From CADEED01 sp036677145 (GTDB lineage Bacteria; Pseudomonadota; Gammaproteobacteria; Steroidobacterales; Steroidobacteraceae), in contig JAKFFF010000079.1 of the NCBI GenBank assembly GCA_036677145.1, forward strand, positions 1 to 64,000: 64,000 bases of DNA, given 5' to 3'. Every line of letters starts with the position of its first letter. The first letter of the stretch is position 1. Under the pieces are notes generated by a model, which saw only the letters and a program-made list of their open reading frames with translations, did not search any database and was not told where the DNA came from. The position numbers and the translations under genes were made by a program. Shown one piece after another: positions 30,009-38,642 of the stretch.

Positions 30009-30710
30009 ATGAAAATCTCACGTTCCCTGATCGCCCTGGCCGCCTGCCTCGTGACGTTCGCGGCCCAGGCCGCTGGCCCCGAGCGCGTGCGCGTATCCAC
30101 GAATTTCGGCTCTTTCGTGATCGAACTGCAGCGCGACCGCGCGCCGCTCACGGTCGAAAATTTCTTGAATTATGTGCGCAGCGGGCATTACACGAACACG
30201 CTGTTTCACCGCGTGATCTCGGGATTCCTGATCCAGGGCGGCGGAGTCGGCACCGATTACAAGGCCAAACCCGCGCTGAAGTCGGTCGTGAACGAAGCGG
30301 GCAATGGCCTGAAGAACTTTCGCGGCGCCGTGGGACTCGCGCGCGCCTCCGGCCCGCACACCGGCGATGCCCAGTTCTTCATCAACGTGGCCGACAACGC
30401 CGACCTCGACCCTCTGCCAACCCGCTGGGGATATGCCGTGTTTGGCAAGGTGGTCGAAGGCATGGAAGTGGTCGACCGCATCAGCGTTTCGCCGACCGGG
30501 GCCCAGGGCCCGTACAAACAGGACGCGCCGTTGCAGGCGGTCGTGATCCAGAAGGTCGAAATACTCTCCGAAAACGCTGCTCCGGCAGCGGCGAAGGCCG
30601 CCCCGCCGGCCACATCGCCGGCTGCTGAAGGCGCCCCGCCTGGCGGCGACAAGGCGGCGGCTCCGCCGGCGCAGGACTCGCCCGCAGAAGGTTCGTCGCC
30701 GCCGAAGTGA
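30009..30710 (+). CDS. Periplasmic cyclophilin-type peptidyl-prolyl isomerase
   Basis: The 233-residue protein starts with a Sec signal peptide ending in FAAQAAG. A cyclophilin domain of about 165 residues follows, with the catalytic arginine in LFHRVISGFLIQGG, then GLARASGPHTGDAQFFIN and WGYAVFGKV. The last 45 or so residues are a low-complexity Ala/Pro tail not found in PpiA or PpiB. A TAGAAT element ends eight bases before the ATG, so the mRNA may be nearly leaderless. Its stop overlaps the GTG start of lpxH. Confidence 0.9.
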   Translation: MKISRSLIALAACLVTFAAQAAGPERVRVSTNFGSFVIELQRDRAPLTVENFLNYVRSGHYTNTLFHRVISGFLIQGGGVGTDYKAKPALKSVVNEAGNGLKNFRGAVGLARASGPHTGDAQFFINVADNADLDPLPTRWGYAVFGKVVEGMEVVDRISVSPTGAQGPYKQDAPLQAVVIQKVEILSENAAPAAAKAAPPATSPAAEGAPPGGDKAAAPPAQDSPAEGSSPPK

Positions 30711-31441
30711 GCGGATCCGGCCAAAGCCTGTTTGCGTCCGATCTGCACCTCGACAGCGAGGCTCCCTGGGCCATCGATGCGTTCCTGAAATTCCTCCAAG
30801 GGCCCGCGCGCATGGCGGACTCGCTCTATCTGCTCGGCGACCTGTTCGAAGCCTGGGTTGGCGACGACGACGACAATCCGGACAATGCACGCGCCTGTGA
30901 CGGGCTCGCCGCGCTCAGCGCGAACGGCGTCGCCGTATTCGCCCTGCACGGCAATCGCGATTTCCTGCTGGGCGAGGGTTTCGAGCAGCGCACCGGCGTC
31001 AAACTACTGCCGGATCCCGTGATGGTGGACCTGTACGGGGTACCGACCCTGCTGAGTCACGGCGATGTGTTCTGCACCGAGGACCTGCCGTACCAGGAGC
31101 TGCGCAGCATCGTGCGCCGCCCGCGCTGGCAGCGGCGCTTTCTCGCCCTGCCTCTCGCCGCGCGCCGCACGCTGGCGAGCGCCGCCCGCACGGGCAGCCG
31201 CGAGCACACGCAACGGCAGATTCCGGTTCTCATGGACGTGAATCCCGACGCGGTGACGCGCGCCCTGCGCGCCACGGGCGCACGCCGCCTCATCCATGGC
31301 CATACCCATCGGCCGGCGGTGCATCACTTCGACGTGGACGGAACCGCGGCCGAACGAGTGGTCCTCGCGCCCTGGTACGAATCGGCGAGCTGCGTCGCCA
31401 TCGACGCGCACGGAGTGCACGAGATTCCGCTGCCGCGCTAG
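30707..31441 (+). CDS. lpxH: UDP-2,3-diacylglucosamine diphosphatase
   Basis: LpxH hydrolyses UDP-diacylglucosamine to lipid X in lipid A synthesis, at the inner face of the inner membrane. The 244-residue metallophosphoesterase shows the metal-binding set SDLHLD, LGDLFEAWVGDD, HGNRDFLLG, SHGDVFCTED and HGHTHRP. It starts with GTG in a GTGA overlap with the cyclophilin gene. The lpxH-cyclophilin-cysS association is also seen in E. coli. Confidence 0.95.
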   Translation: MSGSGQSLFASDLHLDSEAPWAIDAFLKFLQGPARMADSLYLLGDLFEAWVGDDDDNPDNARACDGLAALSANGVAVFALHGNRDFLLGEGFEQRTGVKLLPDPVMVDLYGVPTLLSHGDVFCTEDLPYQELRSIVRRPRWQRRFLALPLAARRTLASAARTGSREHTQRQIPVLMDVNPDAVTRALRATGARRLIHGHTHRPAVHHFDVDGTAAERVVLAPWYESASCVAIDAHGVHEIPLPR

Positions 31442-31457
31442 CGACTGAGGTCCCCCG

Positions 31458-32093
31458 CTACTGCGGCGGGCCCGAGTGGAAACGCAATTCGGTATCCGGT
31501 GAAGTCGCGAGCTCGGCTTCGCGCGCCGCGATGAGCGCGAGCCGCTCGTCGATCTCCACCGCATCGTATTCGCGCTGTGCGAATTCCAGGTACAACTCGA
31601 AATGGCGCGCTTCGGAGCGCTCCAGCTGCGCATACAGATCGGCGACAGCTTCGGGCAGGTGATCGGCGAGCAGCCGGAACCGTTCGCACGAGCGCGCTTC
31701 GATCAACGCGTGAACGAGCATGAGATCGAGCTTGCGCTTGGGTTCATGCGTGCGCACCAGCTTGCGCAGTTCGGCGGCGTAGCGCCCGGGCTTCATGCGC
31801 ACGTGCGGTACGTCGAGTTTCTTCATCAGCCGCTCGACCTGTTCGAAGTGCTTGAGCTCCTCGCGCGCGAGCCGCGACAACGCCACGGCGAGCGAGCGGT
31901 CCTCCGGATACGCGAAGATCAGCGCCATCGCCGTCGAGGCGGCCTTCTTCTCGCAGTTCGCGTGATCGACCAGCAGCGCCGGCAGATCCGCGACGGCCGC
32001 ATCGACCCACGCACGCGGCGTCGGCGCCGCGAGAATCGTGTGATCCGTGGCGCGCGCGAAACGGGCGGCCGCGGCTGCCTCGCGCCCGCTCAT
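31458..32093 (-). CDS. miaE: tRNA-(ms2io6A37) hydroxylase MiaE
   Basis: MiaE hydroxylates the isopentenyl group of ms2i6A at position 37 of tRNAs that read U-starting codons. The 211-residue diiron protein has the expected ligand glutamates in HANCEKKAAST, SRLAREELKHFEQV, ALIEARSCERF and RSEARHFELY. Its start codon overlaps the stop of the receiver-kinase gene (ATGA), so both come from one transcript. miaA and miaB are not in the window. Confidence 0.92.
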   Translation of the reverse strand: MSGREAAAAARFARATDHTILAAPTPRAWVDAAVADLPALLVDHANCEKKAASTAMALIFAYPEDRSLAVALSRLAREELKHFEQVERLMKKLDVPHVRMKPGRYAAELRKLVRTHEPKRKLDLMLVHALIEARSCERFRLLADHLPEAVADLYAQLERSEARHFELYLEFAQREYDAVEIDERLALIAAREAELATSPDTELRFHSGPPQ

Positions 32094-33346
32094 GGCTGTG
32101 GCTCGGGCGCGAGCATTCCCGACAGTGCGAACTCGATGAGCCGCGCCGCCTCATTCGCATCGGCGGGTCGGGCGGCGGGATCCTTCGCCATCAGCGTATC
32201 GATGAGCGGCTGCAGATGCGCGATGCGGTCGGGCAGCTTCGGGATCGGCGCCTTCGCGTGATGCACGAGAATCGCCATGTGGTTGTCGGCATCGAACGGT
32301 TTCTTGCCGGTCAGCATTTCGTACAACATGATGCCGAGCGCGTAGATGTCGCTGCGCGCATCGATCGGTTTGCCGTGCCCCTGCTCGGGACTCATGTAGT
32401 GAGGCGTGCCGAAGATGAGTCCCTTGTCGGTGACTTCCATCTTGAGCGCCACGTGTTTTGCGAGGCCGAAATCGATGAGCGCGATGCTGTCGTCGTCGCG
32501 CAGCATCACGTTGCCGGGCTTCAGGTCGCGATGAAAAATGCCGACCTCGTGGATCGCCTGCAGCGCCTGCGCGAGGTCACGCGAGTATTCGAGCGACTGG
32601 CGCGCGGTTAGTCCCTCGGACATGCGCTTGCGCAGATCGCCCAGTGCGAAATGTTCCATCGCGAGGTAGAGGTGATCGTCGGTGACGCCGAGGTCGTAGA
32701 TCTTCACGATGTTGGGATGCTGGATCTCGCGCAGGATTTCGAATTCCTGCAGGAAGCGCTCCATCGACTGATCGACGCCGGTCTCCTTGCGGATGGCGGG
32801 GGTCACCTTCAGAACCACGACACCGCCGATGTCCGCGCTCTCCGCGAGGAACAGATCCGACACCGATCCTTTCGCGATGTGATCGATGCGCCGATACGCC
32901 TTGAGCCGCGCGCCCGCGAAGTCCTGCGCCATCTTCGCGCCCGCGGACATGCGCCAGCGGCTCTGCGCCTTGGCCTGCTCGTCGGCGGCGCGCCGGATCG
33001 CGTCGTTGAGCACCGTGTGCCGGATCTTTTTCTTGCCGATGACGGCATACGCGCCGGCGGCACGTGCTTCCACGGCGTCCGGTGATTCATCGTCGGCCGA
33101 CAGGAACAACACGGGCGCGAATCCTTCGCGGGCCGCGAAATCCTTGAGCCAGTCGAGTCCAGCGCCGCCCTTCCATTCGTGATCGAGCAGGACGGCGCCA
33201 TACCCTTGTGCGAGAAAGCCGGGCGTGAGCGGACCGCGGACGCGCGGGTTGTAGCTGACGATTTCCACGTCAGGCCAGTCGCACGAAATGTGATGCCGCA
33301 GCAGCGTGCGGTAACGCGGATCGTCGTCGATCAGGAGCAAGCGCAT
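32090..33346 (-). CDS. Receiver domain fused to serine/threonine protein kinase
   Basis: The 418-residue protein begins with a response-regulator receiver domain (residues about 1-125): acidic pocket LLIDDDP, candidate phospho-acceptor Asp55 in LLDHEWKGG, and LFLSADD. A Hanks-type kinase domain follows from about residue 155. It has the ATP lysine in VVLKVTP, catalytic loop HRDLKPGN, DFGLAKH, and activation segment FGTPHYMSPEQ. No membrane segment or PASTA domain is present, so it is cytosolic. The fusion suggests that a histidine kinase input controls Ser/Thr phosphorylation. The partner kinase and targets are unknown. It is coupled to miaE downstream. Confidence 0.88.
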   Translation of the reverse strand: MRLLLIDDDPRYRTLLRHHISCDWPDVEIVSYNPRVRGPLTPGFLAQGYGAVLLDHEWKGGAGLDWLKDFAAREGFAPVLFLSADDESPDAVEARAAGAYAVIGKKKIRHTVLNDAIRRAADEQAKAQSRWRMSAGAKMAQDFAGARLKAYRRIDHIAKGSVSDLFLAESADIGGVVVLKVTPAIRKETGVDQSMERFLQEFEILREIQHPNIVKIYDLGVTDDHLYLAMEHFALGDLRKRMSEGLTARQSLEYSRDLAQALQAIHEVGIFHRDLKPGNVMLRDDDSIALIDFGLAKHVALKMEVTDKGLIFGTPHYMSPEQGHGKPIDARSDIYALGIMLYEMLTGKKPFDADNHMAILVHHAKAPIPKLPDRIAHLQPLIDTLMAKDPAARPADANEAARLIEFALSGMLAPEPQP

Positions 33347-33357
33347 GAGGGGGCGGA

Positions 33358-34539
33358 TTAGAGCACGCGGGTCGGACTAAGACCACGAACCCGCGTCGCA
33401 GAACCCTTGATGCCTATCAGGATATCCCCGACGTTCGTGCCGGTCGGCCCCGTGTACACCAGGTCCTCCGCGGCCTCGAGCGCCGTGCCCGAATCGAAGT
33501 CCGCGAGCGCGCGCTCCACATCGACACCGGCGATCTCCGCTCGCTCGCATGTCTGCGAATCGACGGCCGCACCCGCGTCGCTGGTTGGTCCATCGGTGCC
33601 GTCGGTGCCCGCGGCGAGAATCTGCAACGACTCACCCGCGCGCAGCAGTTTCGCGGCGTGCAGCGCGACATGGGTGTTGCGACCACCACGTCCGTGCTGC
33701 TCCGGCAAAGTGACGGTCGATTCGCCGCCCCACACGAGTCCATCGGCATCGGTCGCACGCAACGCCTCGACGAAGTCCTTCGCAACTTGCGCGGCGTCGA
33801 TGTCGAAGCGTCTCTTCCCCGCCTCGAGTATCAGCCCGCGCGCCGCGCCGGCTGCAACGGCCGCACGCACGGCCACGTCGACATTCGCGACCACGACGCG
33901 CACCACGCGGTCTTCCATGCCGGCGCGGCTACCTAACAATCCGGAACCGATGATGTCCGGATGGTCGCCGGGGACATCGGAGATGAACAACGCGGTGGCG
34001 GGACGGCCGGCGAGCTGCGCGGCGATGCCGCCACCCTTCAGTCGCGAGAGTTTTGCGCGCTCGGCATTGAACGAAGCGATGTCCCAGCCCACGCGCAGTC
34101 CGCGCTGGTTCAGCTCCCGCAGGTCCGCGAGCGCGACACCCTCGCGCAGACTCTCGATCAGGCTCGAGCTTCCGCCCGAAACAAGGAACAGTGGATAGAC
34201 GTCGTCGCGCAGCATCGCGATGCGTCTCATCAGTTCGTCGCCAGCAGCGAGACTGCGCGCATCCGGAACGGGGTGCGCGCTTTCGATGACTCGAGCGCGG
34301 GAGATTTTCGCGAGCTCCGGATCGACGTGCCCGTCCTTGGTGATCACGAGCATGTTCTCGATGGCGGATTCGAGCGCATCGAGCGCGCCCAGCGTCATGG
34401 CGCTCGCGGCCTTGCCGATGGCGAACACTTCGACCGGATTCGGAATGCGCGCCGTGAGCGCCATGCGGACAGTGACCCGGCCATCCACCGCGCGCAGCGC
34501 GGCGTCGAACAATTCGAGGAGGATGCGGCGCGTATTCAA
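33358..34539 (-). CDS. Glycerate 2-kinase (MOFRL/DUF4147 family)
   Basis: Members phosphorylate D-glycerate to 2-phosphoglycerate; older annotations call them hydroxypyruvate reductase (TtuD). The 393-residue protein has FAIGKAASAM, ESAHPVPD, FLVSGGSSSLIE, the lysine region LSRLKGGGIA, ISDVPGDHPDIIGSG, and the MOFRL-type C-terminus GGRNTHVALHAAKLL and AAGTDGTDGPTSDAGA. It lies between purF and the receiver-kinase gene on the same strand, with 11-22 base gaps, so it may be transcribed with them. Confidence 0.88.
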   Translation of the reverse strand: MNTRRILLELFDAALRAVDGRVTVRMALTARIPNPVEVFAIGKAASAMTLGALDALESAIENMLVITKDGHVDPELAKISRARVIESAHPVPDARSLAAGDELMRRIAMLRDDVYPLFLVSGGSSSLIESLREGVALADLRELNQRGLRVGWDIASFNAERAKLSRLKGGGIAAQLAGRPATALFISDVPGDHPDIIGSGLLGSRAGMEDRVVRVVVANVDVAVRAAVAAGAARGLILEAGKRRFDIDAAQVAKDFVEALRATDADGLVWGGESTVTLPEQHGRGGRNTHVALHAAKLLRAGESLQILAAGTDGTDGPTSDAGAAVDSQTCERAEIAGVDVERALADFDSGTALEAAEDLVYTGPTGTNVGDILIGIKGSATRVRGLSPTRVL

Positions 34540-34561
34540 TTGCGGACGCGCCGCCCGAGGA

Positions 34562-36064
34562 TCAACTCTTGACGACCTTGAGTCCGGCCGCGTCGCGGCG
34601 CGTCGCCTTCGCCAGGTCCGAGCGCTCCAGCTGCAACCGCGCGAGATATTCGGGCGTCACGTCGCCGGTCACGTAACTGCCGGAGAAACACGACGTATCG
34701 AATTCCTTGATGCTCGAATGATCATGCACGCAGGCCTGGATGAGATCTTCGATGTCCTGGTAGATCAGCCAGTCGGCGCCGATGACGCGCGCGACTTCCT
34801 CGTCAGTACGATTGCTGGCCACGAGTTCGCTCGCGGCCGGCATGTCGATGCCGTAGACGTTCGGGAATTTCACCGGCGGCGCGGCGGACGCGAAAAAGAC
34901 CTTGCGCGCGCCGGCTTCACGCGCGAGATCGATGATCTGCGCGGAAGTCGTGCCGCGCACGATCGAGTCGTCGACCAGCAGCACGTTCTTGTTGCGGAAC
35001 TCGAGGTCGATTGCATTGAGCTTGCTGCGTACCGACTTCGAGCGCTGCTCCTGCCCGGGCATGATGAACGTGCGGCCCACGTAGCGGTTCTTCACGAACC
35101 CTTCGCGATACTTCACGTTCAGGTGCTGGGCCACCTGCATCGCGCTCGTGCGGCTGGTGTCGGGAATCGGAATGACGACGTCGATATCGTGATTGGGGCG
35201 CTCGCGCAGGATCTTCTCCGCGAGACGATCGCCCATGCGCATGCGCGCACGGTGCACGGAGATGTTGTCGATCAGTGAGTCCGGACGCGCGAAATACACA
35301 TATTCGAAAATGCACGGCGCATGACGCGTCGTGGACACGCAGATCTGCGAATGCAGGCGGCCGAGCACGTCGATGTAGACCACTTCGCCCGGCGCCACAT
35401 CGCGCACGAGTTTGAAGCCGAGCATGTCGAGCGCCACGCTTTCGGATGCGAGCATCCACTCGGCGCCCTTCGGGGTTTCGCGCTGACCGAGCACGAGCGG
35501 GCGGATGCCGTTCGGGTCGCGGAACGCGAGCAGTCCATGACCGATGACCATCGCGACGACGGCATAACCACCGCGACAGCGTCGATACACCGCGCTCACG
35601 GCGGCGAAGATGTCGGCGGGTGTGACGCGCGGCGTTCCGACGCGCTGCAGTTCGGAGGCCAGGACGTTCAGGAGCACTTCCGAATCGGAGCTGGTGTTGA
35701 GATGGCGGCGGTCTTCGCGCTCGAGCACGTCGCCGAGTTCGCGCGCGTTCGTCAGATTGCCGTTGTGCGCGAGGCAGATTCCGTACGGTGCGTTCACGTA
35801 GAACGGTTGCGCTTCCGCCGCGTTGTCACAGCCGGCCGTCGGGTAGCGCACATGGCCCATGCCGACGTTGCCCTTGAGATCCTGCATGGCGTGCTGATCG
35901 AAGACGTCGCGCACGAGGCCCTGCCCCTTACGGACGAACAATTCGCCGTCGGCGACGGTCGCGATGCCCGCGGCGTCCTGGCCGCGGTGCTGCAGCACCG
36001 TCAAGGCGTCATAGATCCGCTGATTGACTCCGCTCGTTCCGACGATTCCGGCTATGCCGCACAT
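34562..36064 (-). CDS. purF: Amidophosphoribosyltransferase
   Basis: PurF makes 5-phosphoribosylamine from PRPP and glutamine, the first committed step of purine synthesis. The 500-residue protein starts MCGIAGI, so Cys2 becomes the N-terminal nucleophile of the glutaminase domain. LQHRGQDAAGI and MGHVRYPTAG follow. The phosphoribosyltransferase domain has the PRPP loop NVLLVDDSIVRGTT. It follows cvpA by 34 bases, the usual cvpA-purF order. Confidence 0.97.
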   Translation of the reverse strand: MCGIAGIVGTSGVNQRIYDALTVLQHRGQDAAGIATVADGELFVRKGQGLVRDVFDQHAMQDLKGNVGMGHVRYPTAGCDNAAEAQPFYVNAPYGICLAHNGNLTNARELGDVLEREDRRHLNTSSDSEVLLNVLASELQRVGTPRVTPADIFAAVSAVYRRCRGGYAVVAMVIGHGLLAFRDPNGIRPLVLGQRETPKGAEWMLASESVALDMLGFKLVRDVAPGEVVYIDVLGRLHSQICVSTTRHAPCIFEYVYFARPDSLIDNISVHRARMRMGDRLAEKILRERPNHDIDVVIPIPDTSRTSAMQVAQHLNVKYREGFVKNRYVGRTFIMPGQEQRSKSVRSKLNAIDLEFRNKNVLLVDDSIVRGTTSAQIIDLAREAGARKVFFASAAPPVKFPNVYGIDMPAASELVASNRTDEEVARVIGADWLIYQDIEDLIQACVHDHSSIKEFDTSCFSGSYVTGDVTPEYLARLQLERSDLAKATRRDAAGLKVVKS

Positions 36065-36098
36065 TCGGTGGGGTTCCTTCGGATCAGATTAATGAGGT

Positions 36099-36599
36099 TC
36101 AGATGGGGGGTTTGTCCAGATCGAGCCGCTCGAGGTTCTCGCCGACCACACTGCGTAGCGCATCGGCGACACTGCTGGCGTAAGGCATGAGCCGCGAACG
36201 TTTCCAACTGGGGTCGGTATCCATCTGCAGGGCCTGGACCGCGATCGTGAACGCGCCGACGACCACCACACCGCGTATGAGGCCGAAGACGAAGCCCAGG
36301 AACTTGTCCATTCCCGAGAACATGGAGACGCGAACGAAATGTCCAAGTATCACGGCCACCGCGCTGCCAATGAGCAGCACGCCGACGAAAATGATCACGC
36401 GGGCGGCCCAGATGCGACTCGGGGATCCCACCAGGATTCCGCCCAGGTGCGGCTCGAGCGTGCTGGCGAAACTCCAGGCGAGCACGATTGCGAGAAACCA
36501 GGTGACGACGGCGATGGCTTCGCGGAGCAGGCCGCGGACGAGGCCCATGATGGCGGAAACAACGAGAATGGCGATGATGATGTAGTCGACTGCAATCAT
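36099..36599 (-). CDS. cvpA: CvpA family membrane protein
   Basis: CvpA is an inner-membrane protein first linked to colicin V production and often located upstream of purF. The 166-residue protein begins MIAVDYIIIAILVVSAIMGL, contains about four membrane segments, and has the family segment MDKFLGFVFGLIRG. I set the start at the ATG 36599, which matches the family; a longer frame through the upstream gap is not plausible. Its exact function is unknown. Confidence 0.92.
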   Translation of the reverse strand: MIAVDYIIIAILVVSAIMGLVRGLLREAIAVVTWFLAIVLAWSFASTLEPHLGGILVGSPSRIWAARVIIFVGVLLIGSAVAVILGHFVRVSMFSGMDKFLGFVFGLIRGVVVVGAFTIAVQALQMDTDPSWKRSRLMPYASSVADALRSVVGENLERLDLDKPPI

Positions 36600-36639
36600 T
36601 CGCTGAGTTTTACCGCGACGCTCTCGGGACGGGCGCGGC

Positions 36640-36668
36640 ATTGTACTCGACCGCTGCTGCTCGTTGCA
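36640..36668 (-). promoter_or_regulatory. Candidate sigma-70 promoter for cvpA-purF
   Basis: On the minus strand TGCAAC (36663-36668) is followed after 17 bases by TACAAT (36640-36645), about 40 bases before the cvpA start. The -10 element is good and the -35 element is weak. It would allow cvpA-purF expression independent of dedD. Confidence 0.35.
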
Positions 36669-36687
36669 GCGCCACAACTGGCATGCG

Positions 36688-37380
36688 TCACGAAATCGGC
36701 ACGATGCTGCCGGATTGACCCGCGCGCTTGAGGTCGGCCGCCAGGGCCTCGGCCGAGGCTCGATCGCGCGTCGGGCCGACACGAACGCGATACAGCTCGC
36801 GGCCGCCGCTCTTGATGGGCGCAACGAAAGCCTTGAATCCTTTTGCAGACATATCGCGGACCAATCGATCCGCATTGTCGCGGCTGCCGAAGCTGCCGAG
36901 CTGGACGACGAAACTGCCGCGTGGAGCTGGCGACGGCGCTGACTGAGCCGGCACGACGGGTTTCGTGACCGCGCTCGGGACGGACGTGCTCGCCTGTGGT
37001 GCGCTCGGGGAAGCAGGCGCCGTGCTTTGCGATGAATCGGCGGCGCGTGCACCGGACTCCGCGGTGGGTACAGGCGTGGTGTCGGGTGAGGCCTCAGCGA
37101 CCCGCGGCGCAGGAACCGGAGCCGGCTGAGTGGGTGCTGCAGCGCTGGCGCCGGAATCGTCGGGCTTGGCAACCGTTGCTGGAACGGGATTCGTCGCGGG
37201 CGTCGCGGCCGGAGTCTTGCCGTCGATATCGATGGTGTAGCTGCGCAGGCCCTCTTCTTCCGCCGGCGCCACCGGTGCGCTGGCGGACTTGGGTCCGGTG
37301 AGTAGTTCGGGCACCAGCAGCACGAACAGTGCCGCCAGAATGACGGCACCGGTCAGGCGTTGCTTGGCGCGCGAATCCAT
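36688..37380 (-). CDS. dedD: SPOR-domain protein DedD
   Basis: DedD is a bitopic inner-membrane protein that binds denuded peptidoglycan at the septum. The 230-residue protein has a short basic N-terminus (MDSRAKQRLTGA), one transmembrane helix, and a long Pro/Ala/Ser-rich periplasmic linker. A C-terminal SPOR domain covers the last 75 residues (FVVQLGSFGSRDNADRLV and YRVRVGPTRDRASAEALA). I choose the ATG at 37380, seven bases after folC, rather than an in-frame TTG inside folC. Confidence 0.9.
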   Translation of the reverse strand: MDSRAKQRLTGAVILAALFVLLVPELLTGPKSASAPVAPAEEEGLRSYTIDIDGKTPAATPATNPVPATVAKPDDSGASAAAPTQPAPVPAPRVAEASPDTTPVPTAESGARAADSSQSTAPASPSAPQASTSVPSAVTKPVVPAQSAPSPAPRGSFVVQLGSFGSRDNADRLVRDMSAKGFKAFVAPIKSGGRELYRVRVGPTRDRASAEALAADLKRAGQSGSIVPIS

Positions 37381-37387
37381 GGGCGAA

Positions 37388-38638
37388 CTATATCCCAAGG
37401 AATTCGAGAGCCGGTCCCACCGTGAGGAATGATCCGAAGACCACGATGCGATCGCCCGGCGCGGCGGCGGCGAGCGCGGCTTGGCAACCGCTCACGACGT
37501 CCGCGGCGCACCGCTCGATTGACGCGGCCGGCGGCAGTTGCTCGGCCAGCGCCTGCGCAGTGACCGTGCGCGGACCGGACAATGTCACCGGAATCCATTT
37601 GTCCACGCACGCGGACAGCGTTGCGAGAATGCCGCCGATGTCCTTGTCGCCGAGGATCCCGCACACCGCGAACGTGCGGCGCGCGGGTAACGTCCGCAGA
37701 TTCTGCGCGAGCACGCGCGCCGCGGGGACGTTGTGCGCGACATCGAATATCCACTCGACTTCGCCCGGAACGATCTGAAAACGCCCGGCCAGTCGCGTGG
37801 TGCGTAGCGCCTGGCCCACGTCCGCGTGCGCCAGGTCGATTCCCAGGTCACCCACGGCCAGCGCCGCGAGCGCGGTGGCGGCGTTGTCGATCTGATGCGA
37901 GCCAGCGAGCGCCGGCAGCGGCAGATTGCGCAGCCGCAACGCGTTGCATTCGAAATCCCAGCCATTGGCGTGCGGCAGCGCTCGGAAATCGCGGCCGCAA
38001 ACGACCGGGAACGCGCCGACGGTATCGATTACCTGCAGGACGGAATCCGGCATGTCCGCGCTGCCCAGCACGGCCGGGCGCGCAGGCCGGAAGATTCCGG
38101 CTTTTTCGCGTCCGATTTGCTCGAGCGTGCCGCCCAGCCAATCAATGTGATCGAGGCCGATCGAACAGACCACCGAGACGTCGGCGTCGATGATGTTGGT
38201 GGCGTCGAGCCGGCCGCCGAGACCGACCTCGAGAACCGCGGTATCGACGCGCGCGCGCCGGAACTGGTCGAGCGCGGCGAGCGCGCTGTATTCGAAAAAC
38301 GTCAGCGTGATTTCGCCGCGCGCGTCATCGATACGCTGAAACGATTCGATGAGTTCCGCGTCGGTGGCCTCGCTGCCGTCGACGCAGATGCGCTCGTTGT
38401 AACGCGTGAGGTGCGGCGACGTGAAGCGGCCGCTCGACTGGCCCGCAGTGCGTAGCAGTGCGTCCAGGTAGGCGACCGTCGATCCCTTGCCGTTGGTGCC
38501 GCCGACCGTGATCACGCGATACGCGGGCGTCAGCAGGTCGAGCCGGCGCGCGACTTCGCGCACGCGTTCGAGCGTCAGGTCGATCGCGCTCGGATGGGAT
38601 TTCTGCTGCTGCTCGAGCCAGTCGGCGAGCGAGCGCAT
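37388..38638 (-). CDS. folC: Bifunctional dihydrofolate/folylpolyglutamate synthase
   Basis: FolC adds glutamate to dihydropteroate and to folates. The 416-residue Mur-ligase-type protein has the P-loop GTNGKGSTVAYL, then SSGRFTSPHLTRYNERI, TFFEYSALAAL, and IGLDHIDWLG. The C-terminal domain carries FDVAHNVPAA and CGILGDKDIGG. It starts four bases after accD, the classic accD-folC-dedD order. Confidence 0.96.
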   Translation of the reverse strand: MRSLADWLEQQQKSHPSAIDLTLERVREVARRLDLLTPAYRVITVGGTNGKGSTVAYLDALLRTAGQSSGRFTSPHLTRYNERICVDGSEATDAELIESFQRIDDARGEITLTFFEYSALAALDQFRRARVDTAVLEVGLGGRLDATNIIDADVSVVCSIGLDHIDWLGGTLEQIGREKAGIFRPARPAVLGSADMPDSVLQVIDTVGAFPVVCGRDFRALPHANGWDFECNALRLRNLPLPALAGSHQIDNAATALAALAVGDLGIDLAHADVGQALRTTRLAGRFQIVPGEVEWIFDVAHNVPAARVLAQNLRTLPARRTFAVCGILGDKDIGGILATLSACVDKWIPVTLSGPRTVTAQALAEQLPPAASIERCAADVVSGCQAALAAAAPGDRIVVFGSFLTVGPALEFLGI

Positions 38639-38642
38639 GCGC

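Noticed and set aside
36099..37349. Extended frame giving cvpA a 250-residue Arg/Pro-rich N-terminus
   Set aside because: The extension is the shadow of dedD and crosses the intergenic promoter region; CvpA starts at 36599.
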